A stretch of DNA of 64,000 nucleotides from Actinoplanes sp. L3-i22 (GTDB lineage Bacteria; Actinomycetota; Actinomycetes; Mycobacteriales; Micromonosporaceae). Where the stretch lies: contig NZ_AP024745.1 of the NCBI RefSeq assembly GCF_019704555.1, forward strand, positions 8,502,501 through 8,566,500, given 5' to 3'. The notes beneath the pieces are model-generated. The model was not told where the DNA came from. It saw only the letters and a list, made by a program, of their open reading frames with translations, and did not search any database. Within the stretch, counting starts at the first letter, position 1. Each line of letters starts with the position of its first letter. The position numbers and the translations under genes are program-made. Below, piece after piece: positions 40,785-49,630 of the stretch.

Positions 40785-42983
40785 TCAGACGGACGTCGCC
40801 TGGGGTTGCTCCTCCGCCACCGGCGAGGAGTCCGCCGAACCGGCGGTCCCGCGCTCGAGCGCCGCGCCCTCGACGTCCAGCGCCGGGAGCCAGCGCAGCC
40901 AGCTGGGCAGCCACCACGCGGACCGGCCGAGCAGGGCGAGCGCCGCCGGGACGGCGATCATCCGGATCACGAACGCGTCGAACGCGATGCCGACGGCCAG
41001 GGCGAACGCGATCGGCTTGACCGTGTCGTTGCCCTGCGGGACGAACGCGGCGAACACCGCGAACATGATCGCCGCGGCGGCCAGCACGACCGGGGCGGCC
41101 TGCCGGAAACCGGTGACGATCGCGTCGCGCGGGGACGCGCCGTGGGAGTGCGCCTCGTGCATCCGCGACACCAGGAACACCTGGTAGTCCATCGCCAGGC
41201 CGAACAGGATGCCGACGATGATGACCGGCGCCAGGCTGATGATCGGGCCGGTCGAGCCGGCGTTGACCAGGCCGGAGAGCCAGCCCCACTGGAAGACCGC
41301 GACCGTGGCGCCGAACGACGCGCCGATCGTGAGCAGGAAGCCGAGCACCCCGACGACCGGCACCAGCAGCGAGCGGAACACCAGCACCAGCAGCACGAAC
41401 GCCAGGCCGACGACGAGCGCCAGGTAGACCGGGAGCGCCGCGTTGAGCTTCTGCGACACGTCGATGCTGATCGCGGTCTGGCCGGTCACGTAGACCTTGG
41501 CGCCGTCCCCGTCGTTGATCGAGTCCCGGATGCTGTGCACCAGGTCGACGGTCTTCTGGTCCTCGGCGCCGGAGCCCGGGATCACGGTGATCAGCGCGGC
41601 CGAGTTCGCCCGGTCGGGCCGCGGCGGGGTGGCCAGGGCGACGTCCGGGAGCGCGGTGACCTGCTTCTGCACGGTCGCCGCGTAGGCCACCGCGTTCGGC
41701 CCGTCGACCAGGATCAGCAGCGGGCCGCTGACGCCGGGGCCGAACCGCTCGTCGATGATCGCGTCGGCCTTGGCCTGGGTGCTGCCCTCGGGCGAGCGCT
41801 GGGCCAGGGTGGTCTCCATCTTGAAGAACGGCAGCGCGATCACGGCGAGCGCGAGCACCGCGAGGATCAGGCTGGTCACCCGCTTCTGGGTGACGGTGGT
41901 GGCCCAGCCGCGGATGAAGCCGCGCCCCTCGGTGACGTGGTCGGCGGTCGGCGGGGCGTTGCGCAGCTTGCGGGGCAACGCCCGCTTGCCGATGAACCCG
42001 AGGATCGCCGGGACCAGGGTGATCGCGACGAGCACGGCGACCACGATGGTGGCCGACGCGGCCAGGCCCATCTCGGTGAGGAACGGGATGCCGACCACGG
42101 ACAGGCCGGCCAGCGCGATGAAGACGGTCAGGCCGGCGGTCACCACCGCGGAGCCGGCGGTGCCGACCGCGTAGCCCGCGGCGGACTCGACGTCCCGGCC
42201 GGCGCGCAGCTCGTGCCGGAAGCGGGTGACGATGAACAGCGCGTAGTCGATGCCGACCGCCAGGCCGAGCATCACCGCCAGGATCGGGGTGGTCGACTGC
42301 AGTTGGACGAAGCCGGACAGCGTGGTGATGCCGGCGACGCCGATGCCGACGCCGATGATCGCGGTCAGCAGGTTCATCCCGGCGGCGACCAGGGAGCCGT
42401 AGCTGAGCGCGAGCACGATCAGGGCGACCGCGACACCGATCAGCTCGGAGGCGCCGCCGATGTCGGCCGCGTTGCTGAGCGCCTCACCGCGCGCCTCGAC
42501 GGTCAGCCCGCCGCTGTGCGCCTGGGCCAGGGCGTCGCTGATCGCGGTGCGTTCCTCGTCGGTGACCTCGGAGGGCTGCACGCCGTAGGTGACCGTGGTC
42601 AGCGCCGTGCTCAGGTCCCGCGACACCGACGGGTTCGCCTGGTCGAAGGGGTTGCTCACGGCGACGACGCCGGGCAGCTTGCCGAACGCCGCCACGGACT
42701 GCCCGACCTGACCGGCGAGCGCCTGGTCGGTGATCTTCTGCCCGGCCGGCGCCTCGAACACCACCTGCACGGTCGCACCGGCGGACGCGTCCCCGAACCG
42801 GTCCTTCATCAGGTCGAGGGCGATCGTCGACTCCTGGCCCGGGATCCGGAACGTGTTGACGGTCTCGCCGGAGAGCTTGACCGCGCCGAAGGCCACGGCC
42901 AGCAGGGCGAGCAACCAGACGACGGTGACGATGATGCGATGCCGGACGGCCCCGAGGCCGAGGCGGTGCAACAACGTTGCCAT
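40785..42983 (-). CDS. MMPL-family (RND) transporter
   Basis: 732 residues from the ATG preceded by AAGGGA. Twelve membrane segments in two repeats, each with an exterior loop domain; GLAVGIDYALFIVTRFRHEL and GLAMDYQVFLVSRMHEA hold the conserved aspartate-tyrosine proton-relay pairs. MMPL proteins export lipids or drugs using the proton gradient. The TetR gene lies 16 bases upstream on the same strand, forming a TetR-exporter operon. Confidence 0.9.
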   Translation of the reverse strand: MATLLHRLGLGAVRHRIIVTVVWLLALLAVAFGAVKLSGETVNTFRIPGQESTIALDLMKDRFGDASAGATVQVVFEAPAGQKITDQALAGQVGQSVAAFGKLPGVVAVSNPFDQANPSVSRDLSTALTTVTYGVQPSEVTDEERTAISDALAQAHSGGLTVEARGEALSNAADIGGASELIGVAVALIVLALSYGSLVAAGMNLLTAIIGVGIGVAGITTLSGFVQLQSTTPILAVMLGLAVGIDYALFIVTRFRHELRAGRDVESAAGYAVGTAGSAVVTAGLTVFIALAGLSVVGIPFLTEMGLAASATIVVAVLVAITLVPAILGFIGKRALPRKLRNAPPTADHVTEGRGFIRGWATTVTQKRVTSLILAVLALAVIALPFFKMETTLAQRSPEGSTQAKADAIIDERFGPGVSGPLLILVDGPNAVAYAATVQKQVTALPDVALATPPRPDRANSAALITVIPGSGAEDQKTVDLVHSIRDSINDGDGAKVYVTGQTAISIDVSQKLNAALPVYLALVVGLAFVLLVLVFRSLLVPVVGVLGFLLTIGASFGATVAVFQWGWLSGLVNAGSTGPIISLAPVIIVGILFGLAMDYQVFLVSRMHEAHSHGASPRDAIVTGFRQAAPVVLAAAAIMFAVFAAFVPQGNDTVKPIAFALAVGIAFDAFVIRMIAVPAALALLGRSAWWLPSWLRWLPALDVEGAALERGTAGSADSSPVAEEQPQATSV

Positions 42984-42999
42984 GGGACATTTCCCTTGT

Positions 43000-43593
43000 T
43001 CAGTGGGTGGGGTGATGCCCGAGCGCGTCGTAGGCGACGTCGACGAGCGTGGCGAGCGCGTCGGGGGTGAAGCAGTCCCGCAGGGCCACCGCGGCCACCG
43101 CGAGCGCTCCCAGCGCGCCGACGACCCGGCAGGACCGGACCGGATCGGCGAGCGACCCCGCGGTGCCGAAGGCGGCGCCGGTGAACGGGTGGTCGCCGAA
43201 CGCGGCGGCCACCTCCTCACCGATCGTCTCCAGCGCCGCGCCGAACTCGCTCTCCCGCTCGGCGAGCAGGCAGGACAGCAGCAGGGCGACGGCGCCGGGC
43301 TGCTCCATCGCCAGCTGGGCCACCCCGACGATCACCTGCCGGTCGCGCTCCGGGCCGGGCGGCAGTGGCGCGGCGTGCGCCGCCACCTCCCGGATCTGCC
43401 CCACGCAGCGCTCGATGACCGCCTCCTGCAGCGCTTCCTTGGTGGGGAAGCGGTGCAGCAGGCCCGTCTTCGAATAGCCCACCGCGTCGGCGATGCGCTG
43501 GACCGACGTCTCACGGAAGCCGTGCCGGGCGAACAGGCTGGCGGCGGCGTCCAGGATCTCGTCGTCGATCTGCTGCTTGGTGGGACGGGGCAT
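43000..43593 (-). CDS. TetR-family repressor of the MMPL exporter
   Basis: 197 residues. DNA-binding part: DEILDAAASLFARHGFRETSVQRIADAVGYSKTGLLHRFPTKEAL. The ligand domain is C-terminal. The operator palindrome at 43615-43629 lies 22 bases upstream of the start, so it controls itself and the downstream exporter. Confidence 0.9.
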   Translation of the reverse strand: MPRPTKQQIDDEILDAAASLFARHGFRETSVQRIADAVGYSKTGLLHRFPTKEALQEAVIERCVGQIREVAAHAAPLPPGPERDRQVIVGVAQLAMEQPGAVALLLSCLLAERESEFGAALETIGEEVAAAFGDHPFTGAAFGTAGSLADPVRSCRVVGALGALAVAAVALRDCFTPDALATLVDVAYDALGHHPTH

Positions 43594-43614
43594 GGGACCA
43601 CCGTAGACCTTTCT

Positions 43615-43651
43615 GGACCAGTCTGGTCCGTCGGGGACCGTGGTGGTCCCC
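43615..43651. promoter_or_regulatory. TetR operator and adjacent palindrome
   Basis: GGACCAG-T-CTGGTCC (43615-43629) is a perfect palindrome. A second inverted repeat GGGGACC-GTGGT-GGTCCCC (43633-43651) follows at once. Both sit in front of the TetR start; the first is the more likely binding site. Confidence 0.75.
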
Positions 43652-43667
43652 ACACTGACAACGGGTT

Positions 43668-44384
43668 TCAGAGCTGAATTTTCGCAAGAACCTCGCCGAG
43701 GTACGGGTCGGGCCCGTCCACGGCCCGCCCGAACGCCAGCCGCTGCTCGTCGCATTCGACCAGGTAGACCGGCAGCCACACGCCCCGCATCGCATCGACC
43801 TCGGCGGTCACCGGGAGCAGCGGCCCGGCGAAGTCGGCCACGTCGGCCCGGCCGAGCAGCTCCCCGACCGCCGCCGACGACAGCGCGCCGGCCCCCGGCA
43901 GCGGCGCGAACCGGGTCCCGTCCCCCAGGGTCAGCTCCGGCGCGGCGAGCCAGATCGACCCGGTCCCGTGCCCCCACGGCACCGGCGCCCCGCCGAGCCC
44001 GTCGAACCACAGGGTCATCCGGCGCCCGGGCAGGTCCCGGTAGCGCCGCCCGTCCGCGACCGACCGCCGGCCCAGCGCGGTCAGCGTCCCGTCCGGGCCG
44101 ACGTGCCCGATCGCGGCGAGCCCGGCCAGCACCCGCCGGGCCAGGGCGACCGGGAGGCCGAAGAACGCGGCCAGCTCGGCCGGGCCGCGCCGCCGGGTCT
44201 CGGCGAGCGCGCGGGACAGGTAGCGGTCGAGCACGTCGTACGGCTGCGCGTCGCGCACCGTGGCGACCACCTCGACCTGCCACACCGGCAGCAGCAGCGG
44301 GCGGATCCGCCGCACCCGCACATCGGGCAGCGCGGCGACCCGCGTGGCGATCATCCGCAGCGGGACATGTGGCGCGGGGCTCAC
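43668..44384 (-). CDS. Winged-helix-like protein coupled to the helicase-like gene
   Basis: 238 residues from a GTG overlapping the upstream stop (GTGA). RRRGPAELAAFFGLPVALARRVLAGLAAIGHVGPDG resembles a winged helix; the C-terminal half is beta-rich (LPVYLVECDEQRLAFGRAVDG). Probably acts with the protein encoded upstream. No family name can be given. Confidence 0.65.
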   Translation of the reverse strand: MSPAPHVPLRMIATRVAALPDVRVRRIRPLLLPVWQVEVVATVRDAQPYDVLDRYLSRALAETRRRGPAELAAFFGLPVALARRVLAGLAAIGHVGPDGTLTALGRRSVADGRRYRDLPGRRMTLWFDGLGGAPVPWGHGTGSIWLAAPELTLGDGTRFAPLPGAGALSSAAVGELLGRADVADFAGPLLPVTAEVDAMRGVWLPVYLVECDEQRLAFGRAVDGPDPYLGEVLAKIQL

Positions 44385-45118
44385 AACCAGTCCAGCACGC
44401 TTCGGCTCGGCAACGCCTCGAGCCCGTGCGCCGGGCCGGATCCGATCAGCACCGCGCGCCGCGCCCGGACCAGCGGCACGATCGCCACCGGCGGCGGCAA
44501 CCGGTCCGCGCCGTCGATCAGGACCAGGTCGTACTCCAGATCGGCGAACTCCGGCCGCCCGCACCCGAGCCAGGTCGCCGCGCTCACGTCGGCGTGCCGG
44601 AGCAGCTCCCGGCGCAGCCGCCCGGACGGCCGGGACAGTCGCTCGCGCCAGTCCCGGAGCAGCGGATCGGCCGTCGCCGGGACGCGTTCCCGCAGCTCAC
44701 CGGCGAGCCCGTCGAGGGTGCGCCAGCCCGGACCCGGCTCCTCCAGCCGGATCACGGTCAGCTCCCCGGACAGCCGCGCGACCACCTCGTCGGCCGCCGC
44801 CCGGGACGGCCCGGCGATCAGCACCCGCGCGCCGCGGGCCACGGCCGCCGACGCGAGCCCGGCGACGGCCCGGCTCCGCCCGGCGCCTTCCGGTTTCCGC
44901 AGCGAGACAATTGACGGTACGGCGGTGGCGCCGCCCAGCAGCGCGACGAGTCCCGGGTTCGCACACATCCCGGACCGCAACCGCAGCAGTGCCTCCCGCT
45001 GCTCCCGCTCGCCGGCGCCGATCCGGATCGCCCGCTCCAGCGCGGCGCACAGCCGCCCGGCATCCGCGGTCGCCGCCTCCCGGGCACGACGATCGAGATC
45101 GACAGGCATCGACGCCAT
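44381..45118 (-). CDS. Degenerate superfamily-1 helicase-like P-loop protein
   Basis: 245 residues. LRKPEGAGRSRAVAGLASAAVARGARVLIAGPSRAAADEVVARL aligns with helicase motifs I and Ia, and YDLVLIDGADRLPPP with motif II. The Walker A lysine is arginine (GAGRS instead of GTGKT) and motif II is D-G-A-D rather than D-E-A-Q, so ATP hydrolysis is doubtful. It has about one helicase core domain. Coupled to the winged-helix-like gene. Confidence 0.6.
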   Translation of the reverse strand: MASMPVDLDRRAREAATADAGRLCAALERAIRIGAGEREQREALLRLRSGMCANPGLVALLGGATAVPSIVSLRKPEGAGRSRAVAGLASAAVARGARVLIAGPSRAAADEVVARLSGELTVIRLEEPGPGWRTLDGLAGELRERVPATADPLLRDWRERLSRPSGRLRRELLRHADVSAATWLGCGRPEFADLEYDLVLIDGADRLPPPVAIVPLVRARRAVLIGSGPAHGLEALPSRSVLDWL

Positions 45119-45323
45119 CCGCTCACCCTAGGGCAGCCGGATCGGCGGAGCCAGTGCGACTCACCGAACGGGGCGCCGCGTGACCGGAAAGTCCCGGTGC
45201 CGCCGGGAACCGCCCCGGGGGAAACCGGCCCGGGACGGACGCCGCGTGCACCCCGGCGCCGCGCGTCGTGTGATCAGATGTGCCGCGTGGCGGGCCACCC
45301 CCGCACGCCCCGGAGGGAGCCCG

Positions 45324-45914
45324 ATGGACACCGCGCGCTGCTGGGAGCTCGTCGAGGCGGCCCGGGCCGCGGCCGGTCCCGGCTGGTCGGACCTGGACGA
45401 GCGGCTCGAGCAGGCGCTGGTCGCGGGGCTGGCGCCGCTGCCGCTGGCGCAGCTGATCGCGTTCGAGGTCCGCTTCGCCGAGCTGCAGCGCCGGCTCGAC
45501 CGGCCGGACGTCTACCTCGCCGCGTACCTGATCGGACTCGGCTGCGGCGACGACACGTTCACCGATTTCCGGGCCGGTCTGGTCGGGCTCGGCCGCGACT
45601 GGTACGACCGTGTCCTGACCGATCCTGATCAGCTCGCCGAGCACCCGGCGGTGCACGCGATCGCGGCCGGTGAAGTGCCCCGGGACACCCTGATGACCGA
45701 GGGCTTCCAGTTCGCGCCGATGGTCGCGTACGAGCGGCTGACCGGCGACGACGAGGGCTTCTGGACCGCGCTGGACGCCGCCTCGCCGCCACCCGCCTCG
45801 CCCGAACCGGAGCGGGCCGCGCCGACCCGCTGCAACCTGGACCGGCTGGCCGCGCTCTTCCCCGACTCGCTGGCGTCGCTGGCCCGGCACTACCCGCACC
45901 TGACGGGCACCTGA
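45324..45914 (+). CDS. DUF4240-like protein
   Basis: 196 residues from the ATG preceded by GGAGGGAG. The start MDTARCWELVEAARAAAG and the blocks LAQLIAFEVRFAELQRRL, YLIGLGCGDDTFTDFRAGLVGLGRDWYD are typical of DUF4240 proteins, common in actinomycetes. Function unknown. Confidence 0.75.
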   Translation: MDTARCWELVEAARAAAGPGWSDLDERLEQALVAGLAPLPLAQLIAFEVRFAELQRRLDRPDVYLAAYLIGLGCGDDTFTDFRAGLVGLGRDWYDRVLTDPDQLAEHPAVHAIAAGEVPRDTLMTEGFQFAPMVAYERLTGDDEGFWTALDAASPPPASPEPERAAPTRCNLDRLAALFPDSLASLARHYPHLTGT

Positions 45915-45956
45915 CCCGCACCCGGATCCACCGGGGACGCTGCCGATCTGACCCGC

Positions 45957-47084
45957 GTGGAACAGAAACTTCCGGGCTGGGTGGACCTGGTGCTGCGCGG
46001 CCGGTGGGTCGCCGCGGCGCTGGCCGCCACCCTGCTCGCCCTGTTCACCACGGATCAGCCGTTCGACCTGGCCGACTTCGCCGCCTACGGGCAGCGGATC
46101 CTGGACGGGCACCTGAGCGGCGTCTACGAGGACGGGTGGAACCAGGCCGGCCCGGTCCAGCTGCTGGTCAGCTGGCTGCTGATGATCGGCGGGTCGACCG
46201 GGACGCCGGCCGCGGCGGTGCGGGTCGCGGTGAACGTCGGGCTGGCGCTCGGCGCGATGGCGCTGTGCCGGCGCCTCAACACCGGGACCGGGCGGCCCGC
46301 CGGGCTGCGGGAGACCGCGACCGGACTGCTCGTGCTGCTCTGGCTGGCGGTGCCGGTGCCGTGGTACGGGCACCCGGCTGAGCTTCTGGTTCCGGTGCTG
46401 TGGTCGTACGCAAGCGTTCTTCATCGCCGGGAGCGGACCGGGACCGCCGCCGCCCTCCTCGGGGTGTCGGTGGCCATCGCCCCCTGGGCGATCCTGGGTT
46501 TTCCCTGCCTGCTCGCGGTGACCGGGCTGCGCCGGGCGATCCGCGCCTGGATCCTGGCCGGGGCGGTCGGCGTCGCGTTCTACCTGCCGTTCGTGCTGGC
46601 CGGGAACTTCCACATGTTCAGTCACGTGTGGCGGGTCGACGACGACACGCTGATCCGGCTGCTCTTCCCGGACCTGGCCACCGTCACCTGGCCGTTGCGG
46701 CTGGTCCAGGCGGTGCTGGTGGCCGGGACGTGCGCGGCGGTCGCCTACCGGTTCCGCGGGCAGCGGGTCGTCTACGCGGCGGCGCCGGCGGCGGCCAGCC
46801 TGATCCGGATCTTCAGTGATCCGGTCAGCCTGCGCTACTACTGGATCACCGTCGCGGTCGCCACCGTGCTGGCGTTCGTGCTGGTCAGCGACGCGGAGCG
46901 GCCCCGGCGGCAGCTGCTCGCGCTGCTGCTGGGCTACCTCGCGGCGTTCGGCGGGCTGGCGACCCGGCAGGTGCCCGGGACGATCGCCTGCCTGGTGGTG
47001 CTGGCCGCGCTGCTGATCGCCGGGGAGACGCGGAAAGCTGTGAACGTGGCCCCGGGTGACACCGTGCTGACACCGCGGGCGTGA
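45957..47084 (+). CDS. Polytopic membrane protein, glycosyltransferase-87-like
   Basis: 375 residues from a GTG. About ten membrane segments; DFAAYGQRILDGHLSGVYEDG after the first segment is the acidic exterior loop seen in lipid-linked-sugar glycosyltransferases (DUF2029/GT87 type). A mannosyltransferase-like role is possible but not shown. It is followed 12 bases later by an amidohydrolase gene. Confidence 0.6.
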   Translation: MEQKLPGWVDLVLRGRWVAAALAATLLALFTTDQPFDLADFAAYGQRILDGHLSGVYEDGWNQAGPVQLLVSWLLMIGGSTGTPAAAVRVAVNVGLALGAMALCRRLNTGTGRPAGLRETATGLLVLLWLAVPVPWYGHPAELLVPVLWSYASVLHRRERTGTAAALLGVSVAIAPWAILGFPCLLAVTGLRRAIRAWILAGAVGVAFYLPFVLAGNFHMFSHVWRVDDDTLIRLLFPDLATVTWPLRLVQAVLVAGTCAAVAYRFRGQRVVYAAAPAAASLIRIFSDPVSLRYYWITVAVATVLAFVLVSDAERPRRQLLALLLGYLAAFGGLATRQVPGTIACLVVLAALLIAGETRKAVNVAPGDTVLTPRA

Positions 47085-47096
47085 TTAGGTGATCGC

Positions 47097-48725
47097 ATGT
47101 TCGCCGATCTGGTTCTCACCAACGGTTCCGTCTTCACCACCGACCCGCTGCGCGGCCCGGCCACCACGGTGGCGGTCGCGGGCGGGCGGATCCTCGCGGT
47201 CGGCGCAGACGACGTCCGCGAGCTGACCGGCCCGGGCACCGAGACGATCGACCTGGCCGGGCGGCTGCTGCTGCCCGGGTTTCAGGACGCGCACGTCCAC
47301 GCGGTGATGGGCGGCACCGAGCTCAACCAGTGCGACCTGACCGGCACCACCGACCTCGACGAATACCTGCGGCGCGTGCACGACTACGCCGCCGCCCACC
47401 CCGATCTGGAGTGGATCAGCGGCGGCGGCTGGGCGATGGAGGCGTTCCCCGGCGGCGTCCCCGGGCGGGAGCTGCTCGACCGGGTCGTCCCCGGCCGCCC
47501 GGTCTACCTGATCAACCGCGACCATCACGGCGCCTGGGTGAACACCCGCGCCCTGGAGCTCGCCGGCCTCGACGCGGCCACCCCCGACCCGGCCGACGGG
47601 CGGATCGACCGCCGGCCGGACGGCACACCCGCCGGCGGGCTGCAGGAGGGCGCCATGCAGCTGGTGGCGCGGCTGCTGCCCGAGGTCACCCGGGCCGAAC
47701 GCGTCGCCGGGCTGCTGCGCGCCCAGCGGCTGCTGCACTCGCTCGGCATCACCGCCTGGCAGGACGCGATGCTCTGCGCGACGAACGGCTACCCGGACGT
47801 CTCCGACGCCTACCTGGAGGCCGCCACCACCGGCCGGTTGACCGCCTCGGTGGTCGGCGCGCTCTGGTGGGACCGGGACCGGGGCGCCGAGCAGATCCCG
47901 GAGCTGCTCGCCAAGCGGGAGAAGTACACCGTCGGGCGGCTGCGCAGCGACAGCGTGAAACTGATGCTCGACGGCGTCGCGGAGAACTTCACGGCCGCGA
48001 TGACCCGCCCTTATCGGGACTCGTGCGGCTGCGCGACGGCGAACGCCGGGCTGTCGTTCATCGACCCGGCCGCGCTGTGCGCCTACGTCACCGAGCTGGA
48101 CTCGCACGGCTTCCAGGCGCACTTCCACGCGCTCGGCGACCGGGCGGTGCGGGAGGCGCTCGACGCGGTCGCGGCGGCGCGGGCCGCCAACGGGTTCCGG
48201 GACACCCGCCCGCACCTGGCCCACCTGCAGGTCGTGCACCCGGCGGACGTGCCGCGGTTCCGGGCGCTCGGGGCGAGTGCGAACCTGCAGGCGTTCTGGG
48301 CCTCGCACGAGCCGCAGATGGACGAGCTGACGATTCCGTTCCTGGAGCCGGAGCTCGCCGCCCAGCAGTACCCGTTCGGCGACCTCTGGCGGGCCGGGGT
48401 GCACCTGGCGGCCGGCAGCGACTGGCCGGTGACGACACCGGATCCGTTGCAGGGCATCCACGTGGCGGTGAACCGGGCGCATCACGGGAGTGGCTATCCG
48501 CCGTTCCTGCCGGCGCAGCGGCTGGATCTGGCGACGGCGCTGACGGCGTACACGGCGGGGTCGGCGTTCGTGAACCGGCTGGACGACACCGGGAGCATCC
48601 GGGCCGGGTTCCGGGCGGACCTGGTGGTGCTGGATCGGGACCTGTTCGCCGCGCCGGTCGGGGAGATCGGGGACGCCGCGGTCGCGATGACCTTCGTCGA
48701 CGGGAGGCGTGTCTACGAAGCGTGA
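47097..48725 (+). CDS. YtcJ-type amidohydrolase
   Basis: 542 residues. Metal ligands: HVH in FQDAHVHAVMGG, QAHFHALGDRAV, LAHLQVVHP and D in AAGSDWPVTTPDPLQGI. The long YtcJ family (imidazolonepropionase-like, N-substituted formamide deformylase type) hydrolyses amide-like bonds with zinc. The 3' end overlaps the convergent alpha/beta hydrolase gene by 13 bases. Substrate unknown. Confidence 0.85.
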   Translation: MFADLVLTNGSVFTTDPLRGPATTVAVAGGRILAVGADDVRELTGPGTETIDLAGRLLLPGFQDAHVHAVMGGTELNQCDLTGTTDLDEYLRRVHDYAAAHPDLEWISGGGWAMEAFPGGVPGRELLDRVVPGRPVYLINRDHHGAWVNTRALELAGLDAATPDPADGRIDRRPDGTPAGGLQEGAMQLVARLLPEVTRAERVAGLLRAQRLLHSLGITAWQDAMLCATNGYPDVSDAYLEAATTGRLTASVVGALWWDRDRGAEQIPELLAKREKYTVGRLRSDSVKLMLDGVAENFTAAMTRPYRDSCGCATANAGLSFIDPAALCAYVTELDSHGFQAHFHALGDRAVREALDAVAAARAANGFRDTRPHLAHLQVVHPADVPRFRALGASANLQAFWASHEPQMDELTIPFLEPELAAQQYPFGDLWRAGVHLAAGSDWPVTTPDPLQGIHVAVNRAHHGSGYPPFLPAQRLDLATALTAYTAGSAFVNRLDDTGSIRAGFRADLVVLDRDLFAAPVGEIGDAAVAMTFVDGRRVYEA

Positions 48726-49630
48726 TCCAGCAGGAAGCGGATCGAGCGGTCGGTGACGGCTCGGGTGGCCGGCTCGTCCAACTCCGGGAACATGTGGCCG
48801 GCGCCGGGGACCAGCTCGACCGTGGCCTTCGCGCCGGCGGCTCGCAGGGCGGTGGCCAGGCGTTCGCTCTGGTGGGGCGGGACTGCCTTGTCGGCGTCGC
48901 CGTGCAGGAACAGGAACGGGGGTGCGCCGGGGTGGACGTGGTGCACCGGGCTTGCGGCGGCGGCCAGGTCGGGCACGTCGTCGAGGGCGGCGCCGAGGAA
49001 GGCGCCCTCTCTGGACTCGGCGCTGCGGTCGGGGTGGCCGCCGGCTTCCGCGATGTCCTTGGACAGGGCGTCCAGGTCGGTGACCGGATACCAGCAGACC
49101 GCGGCGGAGATCCGGGCGGCCGGCTCTTCGGGCGCGGGCTGGCCAGGGGCAAGCTGACCAGGCGCGGGCTGAACGGGCGCGGGCTGACCAGAGGCGGGCC
49201 GAACGGGCGCGGGCTCGCCGGGGGCGACTCGGCTGGGCGGGGTCAGGGCGGCCAGCGCTGCCAGGTGGCCGCCGGCGGAGACGCCCCAGATCACGGTTCG
49301 AGGGGTGGTCACGCCGAAGTCGGCTCGATGGGCGGCGAGGAAGTCGATCGCGGCGGTGACGTCGTCGGGCTGGGCCGGGAACTGGGCCTCGGCGGAGAGG
49401 CGATAGTCGACGGAGGCGATTGCCAGGCCGGTGCTTGCGACGTACCGGAAGAAGTCGGGTTTCCAGGTTTTGACGTTGCCGGGACCCTCGGTGCGGGAGC
49501 CGACGCGCCAGCCGCCGCCGTGCAGATAGACGCAGAGGGCCTGCGGGTTCGCCGGGACGTAGAGGTCGAGGGCGAGCGGCCGGAAGCCCGGCCGCCGGGC
49601 GAAGACGACCTCCCGATGCTCGGTGATCAC
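48713..49630 (-). CDS. Alpha/beta hydrolase (BD-FAE / esterase-lipase type) with proline-rich insertion
   Basis: 305 residues. Oxyanion motif YLHGGGW, nucleophile in WGVSAGGH, aspartate in FLHGDADKAVP and histidine in GAGHMFPE. Residues about 133-168 are a PAPGQ-type repeat inserted after the nucleophile elbow, in the lid position. It overlaps the amidohydrolase start by four bases (ATGA), so both form one unit behind operator site A. Confidence 0.85.
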   Translation of the reverse strand: MITEHREVVFARRPGFRPLALDLYVPANPQALCVYLHGGGWRVGSRTEGPGNVKTWKPDFFRYVASTGLAIASVDYRLSAEAQFPAQPDDVTAAIDFLAAHRADFGVTTPRTVIWGVSAGGHLAALAALTPPSRVAPGEPAPVRPASGQPAPVQPAPGQLAPGQPAPEEPAARISAAVCWYPVTDLDALSKDIAEAGGHPDRSAESREGAFLGAALDDVPDLAAAASPVHHVHPGAPPFLFLHGDADKAVPPHQSERLATALRAAGAKATVELVPGAGHMFPELDEPATRAVTDRSIRFLLDHAS

